Assembly: GCA_937959275.1 (NCBI GenBank)
Contig: CALGLU010000001.1
Coordinates: 60,471-124,470, forward strand
Origin: an uncultured Saprospiraceae bacterium
GTDB taxonomy: Bacteria > Bacteroidota > Bacteroidia > Chitinophagales > Saprospiraceae
Length of the DNA stretch: 64,000 nt
Direction of reading: 5' to 3'
Shown piece after piece: positions 52,519 through 60,783 of the stretch (position 1 is its first letter; each line of letters begins with the position of its first letter). The position numbers and the translations under genes were made by a program. Under the pieces are notes generated by a model, which saw only the letters and a program-made list of their open reading frames with translations, was not told the origin of the DNA and searched no databases.

Positions 52519-53046
52519 ATGATTTCTATCCTACAAAGATTTATCAACGGTATTGACAAGCTTAATAATTTGGTGGGCAAATCTGTTTCTTGGATGAGTT
52601 TGGCCTTGGTGCTACTCGTCTGTTTTGATGTGTTGAGACGTTTCATATTTGAGCGTACAGATGCTTGGATAATGGAGTTAGAATGGCATATGTTTGCCAT
52701 GATATTTCTATTAGGCGCTGGCTACACTTTAAAAGAACAAAAGCATGTTCGGGTTGATCTATTTTATTCAAACTTTGAGCCGAGAGAAAAAGCTTTAGTG
52801 AATATGGTAGGTGGTATTGTTTTTCTTGTTCCCATGTGTGTGTTACTTATCTATTTATCATTCTATTATGCTTATAGCTCTTATCAAATTGGCGAGGGCT
52901 CGGCAGATCCTGGAGGCCTCTCCTATAGATATTTGATTAAGATGATTATTCCAATAGGCTTATTTTTTCTTTTACTTCAAGGGCTAGCAGAGACGGCAAG
53001 ATCCTTTATAATATATAAATCTCATAAGGTAAAGGAATGGAGCTAA
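52519..53046 (+). CDS. dctQ: TRAP transporter small permease (DctQ)
   Basis: A 175-residue inner-membrane protein with four transmembrane helices and the DctQ pattern (LVLLVCFDVLRRFIFERTD...ELEWHMFAMIFLLGAGYTLKEQKHVRVDLFY). It is the small membrane subunit of a Na+-driven TRAP transporter and stabilises the large permease. Its 3' end overlaps dctM by 10 bases. Confidence 0.92.
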   Translation: MISILQRFINGIDKLNNLVGKSVSWMSLALVLLVCFDVLRRFIFERTDAWIMELEWHMFAMIFLLGAGYTLKEQKHVRVDLFYSNFEPREKALVNMVGGIVFLVPMCVLLIYLSFYYAYSSYQIGEGSADPGGLSYRYLIKMIIPIGLFFLLLQGLAETARSFIIYKSHKVKEWS

Positions 53047-54335
53047 TCGCCATATTATTATTCGTAAGCATACTGGTTTTAATTCTTTACGGTTATCCTG
53101 TGGCCTTAACCTTAGGCGGTCTTTCAGTTTTGTATGCTGTCTGTTTTGTTGATCCGGTAAATTACAGTGCGTTACCGCCGAGGATTATGGGGATCATGAC
53201 TAACTATGTCTTAATCGCTGTGCCTCTGTTTATATTTATGGGGATCATGTTAGAGCGGTCGGGACTAGCAGAGAGCTTATTGGAGACCATGGCCATTTTA
53301 TTTGGCTCTGTCAAAGGTGGGCTTGCTATATCTGTTGTGATCGTTGGAGCACTTCTAGCTGCATCTACGGGCATTGTCGGTGCGACGGTCGTCACAATGG
53401 GACTGATTAGTTTACCGACTATGCTAAAGCGAGGTTATCAAGCAGAATTGGCTACGGGTACGATTGCAGCCTCTGGTACCTTAGGTCAAATTATCCCACC
53501 ATCTGTCGTGCTTGTTTTGCTGGGCAGCGTGTTAAATGTTTCGGTTGGTGACTTATTTAGAGCGGCTGTTGTGCCAGGTTTGATTCTTGTCATGGCATAT
53601 GTTCTATATATTTTAGTGATCGCTAGACTTAAACCAGCGCTTGCACCTGTTATTCCAATTGAAGAGATTCGAAAATTTAAGGGAGAGGGTTTTGCATTAA
53701 GATTATTGAAAGCATTTGTTCTTCCACTTCTATTAATCGCTGCGGTGTTAGGTTCTATTTTTACTGGAATTGCTTCACCGACTGAAGCTGCAGGAGTCGG
53801 TGCGATGGGAGCTATATTGTTGACAATTGTTCAAGGTAAATTTAATATTGAGGTTTTGAAAGAGGTGATGCAACAGACGACTCTTCTTACCAGTATGGTC
53901 TTTGTTATTTTGATTGGAGCTACTGTTTTTTCTTTTGTCTTTAGGCAACTAGAAGGTGATCTGTATCTAGTAGAGCTAATCCAAACATCCGATTTAAGTC
54001 CTAAGATGTTTATTTTCCTAGTCATGTTAGTCGTCTTTATAGCCGGCTTCTTTATCGACTTTATCGAGATCATTTTTATTGTAGTGCCCATCGTTGCACC
54101 TATATTTACAACCTTAGGTATTGATTTGGTGTGGATAGGCATACTTCTAGCTGTCAATTTACAAACATCCTTCCTGACTCCTCCCTTTGGTTTCTCCTTG
54201 TTTTACTTAAAAGGAGTCGCTCCGAAATCCATTACTACCCAACAAATGTATCGTGGAATCATACCTTTCCTTATCATTCAAGCTGCAGTCCTTCTATTGA
54301 TTGTACTTTTTCCAAACATTATTCGATTAGTTTAA
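53037..54335 (+). CDS. dctM: TRAP transporter large permease (DctM)
   Basis: A 432-residue transport subunit with about twelve transmembrane segments. Family motifs are PLFIFMGIMLERSGLAE near 60-75, STGIVGATVVTMG, GTLGQIIPPSVVLVLLG near 155 and SPTEAAGVGA near 245. It imports organic acids with Na+. The substrate-binding partner is the convergent gene at 54845, whose features suggest an alpha-keto or hydroxy acid. Confidence 0.95.
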   Translation: MELIAILLFVSILVLILYGYPVALTLGGLSVLYAVCFVDPVNYSALPPRIMGIMTNYVLIAVPLFIFMGIMLERSGLAESLLETMAILFGSVKGGLAISVVIVGALLAASTGIVGATVVTMGLISLPTMLKRGYQAELATGTIAASGTLGQIIPPSVVLVLLGSVLNVSVGDLFRAAVVPGLILVMAYVLYILVIARLKPALAPVIPIEEIRKFKGEGFALRLLKAFVLPLLLIAAVLGSIFTGIASPTEAAGVGAMGAILLTIVQGKFNIEVLKEVMQQTTLLTSMVFVILIGATVFSFVFRQLEGDLYLVELIQTSDLSPKMFIFLVMLVVFIAGFFIDFIEIIFIVVPIVAPIFTTLGIDLVWIGILLAVNLQTSFLTPPFGFSLFYLKGVAPKSITTQQMYRGIIPFLIIQAAVLLLIVLFPNIIRLV

Positions 54336-54489
54336 ATCATTTTAATTAAGCTGCTTAAGTGTTAAATTAGTTGCAAAACTGTGCCTTTTTATTTTTCAGT
54401 CGTCAAATGAATAGCACCTCTTAGCAAATTAATCCATCCCAAGACAATCGTTTGCTTTACAATCTTATTTTGAATTTATTCAATACACC

Positions 54490-54825
54490 ATGGATACTAT
54501 AATGGATTTATCTAAAGAGCAGTATAAAGCATTTCTACTCACCTATTCGTCTAATGTAGATTACAATTTTTCTAGTCCAGAGAAAGACATAATTGAAACC
54601 CAATTAAGCGGAGATTGTCGTGATATGATTAGCTTATTTAATACAATGAATGAGCACGAACGCCTACAAATTTTAGTTGAAGGCGCATTAAAATACTTAA
54701 CGTCAGATGCTGCTATTGATGAATTTGAACAAGCCTTAAACAAACAATTCCTTGCTGATGGAAAATACTGTCGATTTGAAAGAAGTTTCTTTAAATACTA
54801 TTCAGCGTTGACTCATGCAATGTAA
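54490..54825 (+). CDS. Small acidic helical protein, TerB-like (paralogue of 46060)
   Basis: A 111-residue acidic helical protein related to the one at 46060: FLLTYSSNVDYNFSSPEKDII near the N-terminus and NKQFLADGKYCRFERSFFKYY near the C-terminus correspond to its two acidic motifs. The start is ATG 54490 or, equally possible, ATG 54502. It sits between the TRAP permease and the convergent TRAP binding-protein gene, 155 bases after dctM, so it may or may not be on that transcript. Function unknown. Confidence 0.65.
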   Translation: MDTIMDLSKEQYKAFLLTYSSNVDYNFSSPEKDIIETQLSGDCRDMISLFNTMNEHERLQILVEGALKYLTSDAAIDEFEQALNKQFLADGKYCRFERSFFKYYSALTHAM

Positions 54826-54844
54826 ATGAGCTGATATATAGGGA

Positions 54845-55975
54845 TCAGGATTCAATTTCTCCATAATATACCTTTTCAGAGACTTTACTCCATTCGCTAA
54901 TTTGAGTTCTAAAGGATTGAAATGAATCATATGTTCTTTTTGCAAACGAATCACTTTCAGCTAATTCTTGAATTGCCGCCTCCGCATACTGTCTCAAATT
55001 GTTTAGGATTTCTGGACTAAACTGTGAAATTGTCACATCAGGTTCATTCATAATCTTTTGCAAGTATTCACTATTCTTGGCCTCAAATTCTGATAGTATC
55101 CAATGGTTAAGTCGTAGAGTGGCTGTATACACAATGGCTCTTAAATCATCTGGCAATTCGTCATAAGCTTCCTTATTCAGTATCAGTTCTAGCTGTGTGC
55201 CTAACTCATGCCAACCAGGCGTATAGTAGTATTTCGCTATCTGATGAAAGCCCATATTGTAATCGTGATAAGGTCCAATCCACTCTGCAGCATCAATTAT
55301 ACCTCTCTCTAATCCTGTATAAATTTCACCACCTGCTAATAATACCGGACTCCCTCCAGCTCTCTCCAATACCTTGCCTCCCACTCCAGGCATTCTCATT
55401 TTCAAGCCTTTAAAGTCATCGATCGTATTTATTTCTCTATTATACCAGCCTCCCATTTGAACACCTGTATTGCCTGCAGGTATTGGTACTAATCCAAAGT
55501 CATGATACAATTCTTCCCACAGCTCCAAGCCACCAGCATTCAGTAACCATGCATTCATTTGCTGTGCATTGAGACCAAAGGGAACAGATGAAAAAAACTG
55601 AGCTGATGGAATTTTACCTGCCCAGTAATAGGCCGCCCCATGCCCCATTTGTGCTGCCCCACTACGCACAGTATCAAATACTTCTAATGCAGGAACCAGT
55701 TCTCCTCCGCCATATACATGTATATCTAAGCGTCCACCCGACATCTCCCGTATCCAATCTGCCATCAAGACACAACCTTCACCAAGCACTGGAAAATTAG
55801 GTGGCCATGTCGTTGCCATCTTCCACTTATATGTTTTCCCTAGATCAACTGTCGACTGCTTACTCTGTGCTCTAGCTGGTCGGAGTGCCCGTATAGCAAA
55901 AGGGAGAGACAATGTGCCAAATGCCAAGCCTTTAAAAAATGTCTTTCTATTAAACGTTGATTTTTTCTTGCTCAT
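54845..55975 (-). CDS. dctP: TRAP transporter substrate-binding protein (DctP, TakP-like)
   Basis: A 376-residue periplasmic binding protein of the TRAP system. The N-terminus resembles a Tat signal with Arg-Lys instead of Arg-Arg (FNRKTFFKG, then hydrophobic stretch, cleavage near ARAQ). The pattern LERGIIDAAEWIGPYHDYNMGFH near 230-252 and GNTGVQMGGW place it with the TakP-type subgroup that binds alpha-keto acids or lactate; the ligand is inferred. It faces dctQM from the opposite strand, so binding protein and permease are controlled separately. Confidence 0.9.
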   Translation of the reverse strand: MSKKKSTFNRKTFFKGLAFGTLSLPFAIRALRPARAQSKQSTVDLGKTYKWKMATTWPPNFPVLGEGCVLMADWIREMSGGRLDIHVYGGGELVPALEVFDTVRSGAAQMGHGAAYYWAGKIPSAQFFSSVPFGLNAQQMNAWLLNAGGLELWEELYHDFGLVPIPAGNTGVQMGGWYNREINTIDDFKGLKMRMPGVGGKVLERAGGSPVLLAGGEIYTGLERGIIDAAEWIGPYHDYNMGFHQIAKYYYTPGWHELGTQLELILNKEAYDELPDDLRAIVYTATLRLNHWILSEFEAKNSEYLQKIMNEPDVTISQFSPEILNNLRQYAEAAIQELAESDSFAKRTYDSFQSFRTQISEWSKVSEKVYYGEIES

Positions 55976-55994
55976 TCTATTTAGTATGCTCTAC

Positions 55995-57677
55995 TTATTC
56001 CCAAATAATTCTATCTGAAGTTTCACACCAGTCCTCAAGCTTGTCTTTATATTTTTCATAAATAGCGCCTCTCTTTATTTTTAAGGTTGGTGTTAATAAT
56101 CCGTTTTCGTCAGACCAGGGATCTGATGCGACAACGATTGCCGATAATCGTTCATGTGCCTCAAGCTTTGGATTAACCTCCTCTAATAGCGTATTGAGTT
56201 CACTTGTCATAGATTCTTTAGACGCGCGTTGTCCGATTTCGGATAAACATATAATTGCAACAGGTTGTGTTAGGCCTAAACCAGAAACACAAATTTGTTC
56301 GATCGACTCCTGTCCGCCAAACTCTTCTTCAATAATGGTAGGTACGACGAATTTTCCTTTTGCGGTTTTGAAGGTATCCTTCACTCGCCCAATGACTTTT
56401 AAAAAGCCTTCCTCATCTATGGTTCCTTTGTCACCAGTATGCATCCAGCCATCTCTTAGCGTCTCAGCAGATAACTCCGGATCCTTATAATATCCAGACA
56501 TCAACCAAGGTATGTCCATTAAGATTTCTCCTGTCTCTTCTTGAATTCGACACTTAGCTCCTGGTAATGGTTTGCCTACGGTGTCTGCCTTATGTTGAGA
56601 TTCTGGCATCATCGAAAAGCCTCCAAAATTTTCGGTCATACCATAGACTTCTCTTAAATTCATGCCTAAACTACGGTACCATTCTTTTAATGGCTCTGGT
56701 GTGATAGATGCACCTGTCAACATCACTTGTGCATCTTTTAAGCCTAATGCTTTTCGAATCTTTTTCTTTACGAGGCTTGATACGATTGGCAAACCAAGCA
56801 ACTTGTCAAGTTTTTTCTGATTTGTTTTGGACAGTACGCCTAAGTGAAATTTAGTCCAGATTCTGGGAACAGCAAAGAAGAAGGTTGGACTTGTGTCTTG
56901 CAGGTTTTTGGCAAATGTATCCAATGATTCAGCAAACGAAATACTGCCACCATTCATAAGAGCTCCAATTTCAATTGCGGTTCTTTCTGCAATATGATTC
57001 ATCGGTAAGAACGAGAAAAAACGGTTGCCACCAGGTGGCTGATCAAATGTCTTAAGACTATTATGCTTCTCTTCACTATGCATAAGCAGTGCGGCATTGC
57101 GCTGAGTATGCATAACGCCTTTGGGGCTACCTGTGGTACCAGATGTGAAGATGATTGTCCAGAGTGAATCAAGATCTGGAATGAAATTATCACGTTTAGC
57201 TTCGTGCTCTTTGAGGAGCGCTTCCCATGTATTACCTATCTCAACTGCAGCTCCACCTGAATATCTAGGATACGTGATAACAGGTATCTCTTTTATAACA
57301 TTGCTTTTATCTGAATCCCACTTTTCTAGCTTCCCTACAAATATGGCCTTGCAATCGCTCTTCGTAATAACCTCTTTTAATTGAGGAGCAGTTAGAGATG
57401 CATAGAATGGCACTGAGATCATACCTGCCATCATGATGGCAAGATCTGAAAGAATCCAATGGGTACAATTTTTAGACATAATACCGACATGATCTCCCTT
57501 TGATAAGCCAATTGATTCCAATGCTGTAGCCATTCTTCTAGCCTCCTGCCCTGCTTGAGCGTAGGTCATTTCCCTCCATTTTGCACCTTTAGGTTGTCTT
57601 AGGAAAGTAGCATTGGGGAGTGTCCTTTCCCATTTATAAAAATACTCTATTGGACTCATTAAGGCATTAGCTTCCAT
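55995..57677 (-). CDS. AMP-forming long-chain acyl-CoA ligase
   Basis: A 560-residue enzyme activating fatty acids to acyl-CoA. The phosphate-binding loop is FTSGTTGSPKGVMHT near 173-187, A5 is EVYGMTENFGG, A7/A8 are MHTGDKGTIDEEGFLKVIGRVKD, and KGKFVVPTIIEEEF follows. The organisation matches the FadD15-type long-chain synthetases (AMP-binding part with C-terminal LKIKRGAIYEKYKD carrying the catalytic Lys). It begins only 19 bases after the end of the DctP gene in reverse order, so both lie on one minus-strand transcript (ligase first). That is compatible with uptake and activation of an organic acid. Confidence 0.92.
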   Translation of the reverse strand: MEANALMSPIEYFYKWERTLPNATFLRQPKGAKWREMTYAQAGQEARRMATALESIGLSKGDHVGIMSKNCTHWILSDLAIMMAGMISVPFYASLTAPQLKEVITKSDCKAIFVGKLEKWDSDKSNVIKEIPVITYPRYSGGAAVEIGNTWEALLKEHEAKRDNFIPDLDSLWTIIFTSGTTGSPKGVMHTQRNAALLMHSEEKHNSLKTFDQPPGGNRFFSFLPMNHIAERTAIEIGALMNGGSISFAESLDTFAKNLQDTSPTFFFAVPRIWTKFHLGVLSKTNQKKLDKLLGLPIVSSLVKKKIRKALGLKDAQVMLTGASITPEPLKEWYRSLGMNLREVYGMTENFGGFSMMPESQHKADTVGKPLPGAKCRIQEETGEILMDIPWLMSGYYKDPELSAETLRDGWMHTGDKGTIDEEGFLKVIGRVKDTFKTAKGKFVVPTIIEEEFGGQESIEQICVSGLGLTQPVAIICLSEIGQRASKESMTSELNTLLEEVNPKLEAHERLSAIVVASDPWSDENGLLTPTLKIKRGAIYEKYKDKLEDWCETSDRIIWE

Positions 57678-58052
57678 GCTGAATTTATGTTATGTTTTCT
57701 CTAATATAAACTCTATTTATGTGAGTTTATAAAAAGTTTGAAATGTTTAGTTTTTTAACTTGATCCATGAAGTGATTAGTTTGTGACTCCCAACTATGAT
57801 AAGACAGTGGATATTAATTTGATAAATTCTATAGCTCGTGAGGGCCATTTGAACAACGACAAGAATTTTAACTTACAGAACATGTTTAATTCAGAGTATA
57901 TTTATTGATGAGAACGTGACCAAGGTCAAGCCGAAAATGAGCGATGTTTAATTTGTGGAATATTGATGCATTAACTCAAATTAGGTATTGAGGGTAGAGT
58001 CTTAACTCGTTATTTAGCTGAGAAATTGTTATTGTGTTATCTGACTGAGAAG
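57678..58052. other. Noncoding gap with no identified feature
   Basis: A 375-base AT-rich stretch between the small-GTPase operon (ends 58053) and the acyl-CoA ligase gene (starts 57677), both on the minus strand. A short imperfect direct repeat (GTTAT..G.TGAGAA.TT, near 58010 and 58036) is the only structure I see. The promoter of the ligase should be here but no clear box was found. Confidence 0.5.
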
Positions 58053-59036
58053 TTATGCGGCGATATAATTTAATAAATTAACCTGTTTGAGTAATAGACT
58101 TTTAATATTGTTAAAAATAGTTTTTACAAGGTCTTTGTCAGATTCAACTGAATTATTTATTGGGAAAATTAATTTATGAGAAATTTGTTTTGGTTTAATG
58201 AATTCTTTAGTCTCTTTAAAGTAATTGACCTGTAGTTTGATCAAGTTCTCATCTTCTTCAAGTTGATTAAATTCTATGTGATACTCTGGGTGAATATTCT
58301 TTGTACAATAAAAGGATATAAGCGTTTTATAGAATTTAGGATTCCCATAAACCATCTTATCTTTATCAAGGTTTGATTTTATTTTTGTTTTAGGAATACT
58401 ATTTTCTTCAGCAATGGTGTAGATCAAATTTGAAAGTGATATGTACTCAGGATTGTCTAGAATAGAGCTTGGATTCAAGTTTCTATAAATTGAGGCATGA
58501 TCAAGAGTTGTCTTTATATGTTGCATTTCTTCATGAATACCTTCTTTCGCTTTAGAGATGATTAGTGCATCGTCTTTGACATAGGTATTTACTTTATCTA
58601 GTGTATCGATATCCAATTTGATTTTATCAACAGAGCTTTCAATTAACTCAGACATTGACTTTACGATATATTCTAAAAAGTTGATTTTAGAGCCTAAGAA
58701 TTTTTGATTTATTTTTAAATACTCAACTTCAATCTTTAATTTATTCTGAATTGTTTGATCAATTCTTTTCTGCTGATAATCTACTGTTTTATCTACAATT
58801 TCTAAGTGATACTGTTCATTTCTTTTCTTGAGTATCACATCTATGAGATATTGAGTATTCTTATATTCAAATTCGTAGGCTTCGATATTGAAATCTGTTA
58901 ACATATCATAAGATTCCTTATCTGAAAATATTGGCAGAACATCACCAATACCATCCGAATCTAGTATTTCGAAAGGGAGCTGATAGTCAACAATGTTGCC
59001 ATCAGAATCTAAGACTATTTGTAGTTGATTATACAT
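58053..59036 (-). CDS. PAS-like sensor with degenerate histidine-kinase core
   Basis: A 327-residue soluble protein, last gene of the small-GTPase operon. Residues ~1-95 look like a PAS fold (IVLDSDGNIVDYQLPFEIL, YLIDVILKKRNEQYHLEIVDKT), followed by a helical linker (~95-190) in the position of a DHp domain but without a phospho-acceptor His in the usual HE-x-RTP setting. Residues ~200-310 have the length and strand order of an HATPase_c domain (VYGNPKFYKTLISFYC where the N-box should be). Asn of the N-box and the glycine-rich G boxes are missing. It is probably an ATP-independent scaffold or effector. Its start overlaps the GTPase gene by 8 bases. Confidence 0.6.
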   Translation of the reverse strand: MYNQLQIVLDSDGNIVDYQLPFEILDSDGIGDVLPIFSDKESYDMLTDFNIEAYEFEYKNTQYLIDVILKKRNEQYHLEIVDKTVDYQQKRIDQTIQNKLKIEVEYLKINQKFLGSKINFLEYIVKSMSELIESSVDKIKLDIDTLDKVNTYVKDDALIISKAKEGIHEEMQHIKTTLDHASIYRNLNPSSILDNPEYISLSNLIYTIAEENSIPKTKIKSNLDKDKMVYGNPKFYKTLISFYCTKNIHPEYHIEFNQLEEDENLIKLQVNYFKETKEFIKPKQISHKLIFPINNSVESDKDLVKTIFNNIKSLLLKQVNLLNYIAA

Positions 59037-59526
59037 CGGAGGTTGTAATTTTTTTAGCTATGTGATAAAATGCATCTTTGACGTGCTGTCCAGTTCTAGC
59101 GCTCGTTAGGTAATCATACGAAAACGTTTTTTGTAGTTCTAGTTGGTCGACTTCATTTTCAATTAAGTCAATTTTATTGCCTAAAATTATTTGGTTTGAG
59201 TAGTCTTTCGAGAGTTTAAGCTTGTCCATGACTTCGATCAACTGATGTTGGGTTCGAGGCCTTGTTACATCGTACACTCCAATGATACCCGAGGCACCAG
59301 ATAAATATTTATCAAACATATTGTTCAAAAAAATCTCGCCCGCCAAATCCCATATTAGCATTTCAACTTCACTATCATCAGACTGAACAGTGAACTTATC
59401 TACCTTTACACCAATTGTAGACAAATACTCTTCGTCAAATTTTGAATGAACAAAACGGCGTACCAATGAAGTCTTTCCTACTCCTATTGACCCAATTAAG
59501 ACAACTTTTGAAATTATTTTTCGCAT
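59029..59526 (-). CDS. Rab/Ras-like small GTPase
   Basis: A complete 165-residue small GTPase that most resembles eukaryotic Rab proteins among well-known families. G1 GSIGVGKT is at 12-19, G2 Thr37 lies in the Rab-like STIGVKVDKF, G3 WDLAGE is at 59-64, G4 NKID at 117-120 and G5 SAR at 142-144. ASGIIGVYDVT near 78-88 is also Rab-like. The Ras Gln61 position is Glu64 and the Gly12 position is Ile14, both expected to slow intrinsic hydrolysis. There is no C-terminal prenylation cysteine. It overlaps both neighbours (13 and 8 bases), so it is strictly co-translated with the roadblock-like and PAS-like proteins. Confidence 0.92.
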   Translation of the reverse strand: MRKIISKVVLIGSIGVGKTSLVRRFVHSKFDEEYLSTIGVKVDKFTVQSDDSEVEMLIWDLAGEIFLNNMFDKYLSGASGIIGVYDVTRPRTQHQLIEVMDKLKLSKDYSNQIILGNKIDLIENEVDQLELQKTFSYDYLTSARTGQHVKDAFYHIAKKITTSDV

Positions 59527-60266
59527 AAGTTCTTAAAGTGATTTACAAATTCTTTTTCAAGAATTGTTTCTGTGCTTTTATCAATAACATGATTGTGCAT
59601 GTGTAATTTATTTCGCTCTACAAATGTATTTGCAGTATCTACCATTCGTTGTTTAAACTCCGGATCATTTGTCCCACTAAAAATGAAGGCAAAATAGAAT
59701 GTACCGAAACTTTGTACTAGAATTTTATAATCGCCGTAATCTATTAATCCCACCTCACTCTTACGAGCCTCTAGGACAGTCTCCATAAATGACCGTATAG
59801 CAGTAAACATGCCTGCAATCATGTCTGCGTCCGAAATCTCCTCCTTTGAATATTTCGCTAACAACAGTCCAGAATCATTTCTAATGAGTAAAATTTCTAG
59901 AAGTACTGCTGGGTCAACGACTGTACCGGATCCATTTTTTTTACCAGTAAATAATGATTTCCAATAACTCGCAGAGGTGAATTTATCAGTGCCACTTTGT
60001 AATTTCTGGTTTATTTTTTCAATTTCAACCTGAATATACTTTTTAATCATTCGTCCCATGACAGGACCTAGAATATCAACAATTTGATTTCTTGCGCCAC
60101 TAATTTTTTGAGAAAACAATTCCGGATCATCTAACTCTGACCGAATAGAACCAATTTCACCAAGCAACTGAGTGCGTAACTCATCGTTAACGCGATATAA
60201 ATCCTCCTTATCTTTTGATAGAAGAATCTCTCTCAATTCGTCAAAAGCTTGATTCTCAGAACTCAA
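59514..60266 (-). CDS. Roadblock/longin-like partner of the small GTPase
   Basis: A 250-residue cytoplasmic protein. The N-terminal half is helical and charged (~1-95). The C-terminal ~115-220 has the strand-helix order of a longin/roadblock-type domain: LLEILLIRNDSGLLLAKYS, DADMIAGMFTAIRSFMETVLEA, EVGLIDYGDYKILVQSFGTFYFAFIFSG. Similar modules occur beside small GTPases in many bacteria, and MglB-type roadblock proteins act as their regulators. A GAP, GEF or membrane-platform role is inferred. The start is TTG 60266, one base after the upstream stop; an in-frame stop five codons earlier leaves no other start. Confidence 0.7.
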   Translation of the reverse strand: MSSENQAFDELREILLSKDKEDLYRVNDELRTQLLGEIGSIRSELDDPELFSQKISGARNQIVDILGPVMGRMIKKYIQVEIEKINQKLQSGTDKFTSASYWKSLFTGKKNGSGTVVDPAVLLEILLIRNDSGLLLAKYSKEEISDADMIAGMFTAIRSFMETVLEARKSEVGLIDYGDYKILVQSFGTFYFAFIFSGTNDPEFKQRMVDTANTFVERNKLHMHNHVIDKSTETILEKEFVNHFKNLCEK

Positions 60267-60267
60267 A

Positions 60268-60600
60268 TTATAGATTTTCTACAAGCAGTATGAGGTGTTT
60301 TTTAAGGGTAGCGATCTCAACTTTCTTCTCATCGAGCTCACCCATTTTCTTTTCAAGTTTAGACTGTAATGCCTTCATTTTCTGCTCTGACTCTGCTCTA
60401 TATGATTCTAGTTCCTTCTGTAATTTACTTATCTGTTGTTGAGAAGATTTTTCTAGCTGCTTTTGATTGCTTATGAGAAGAGCTTCTAGCGTGGAGAACC
60501 GTTGGTCATACTCTTGCATCGTCTGGCCGAATATGAGCTCTTTAATAGCGTCAATCTTAGATCCGTTTTGAGTACTCGTGTTCCCGTTCATTTTTGACAT
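60268..60600 (-). CDS. Coiled-coil protein heading the small-GTPase operon
   Basis: A 110-residue protein. A short N-terminal segment (DAIKELIFGQTMQEYDQRFSTLEALL) is followed by a continuous heptad-rich coiled coil (~45-105, QLEKSSQQQISKLQKELESY, then KKMGELDEKKVEIATLKKHL). Length and place suggest an oligomeric scaffold for the three proteins encoded after it. Nothing enzymatic is seen. The stop is separated from the next start by a single base. Confidence 0.75.
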   Translation of the reverse strand: MSKMNGNTSTQNGSKIDAIKELIFGQTMQEYDQRFSTLEALLISNQKQLEKSSQQQISKLQKELESYRAESEQKMKALQSKLEKKMGELDEKKVEIATLKKHLILLVENL

Positions 60601-60783
60601 AATATTCTTGTTTGATATTAGAAGTTATCGATTCGAATTTTACCCAAAAAAGTGCTAATTATATATAAATGTAAGCTTTTTTGTACTTATTTGCCATTTT
60701 ATGGATAGCAAATTGGGATTAGTTATCCTTGGTCTATCTTACTTTCTTAGTTTATATTAAATTTAGATCCTAAACTAGAGATT

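Noticed and set aside
54845..55975. Classical twin-arginine signal on DctP
   Set aside because: The motif reads Arg-Lys, not Arg-Arg; Tat export is possible but not established.
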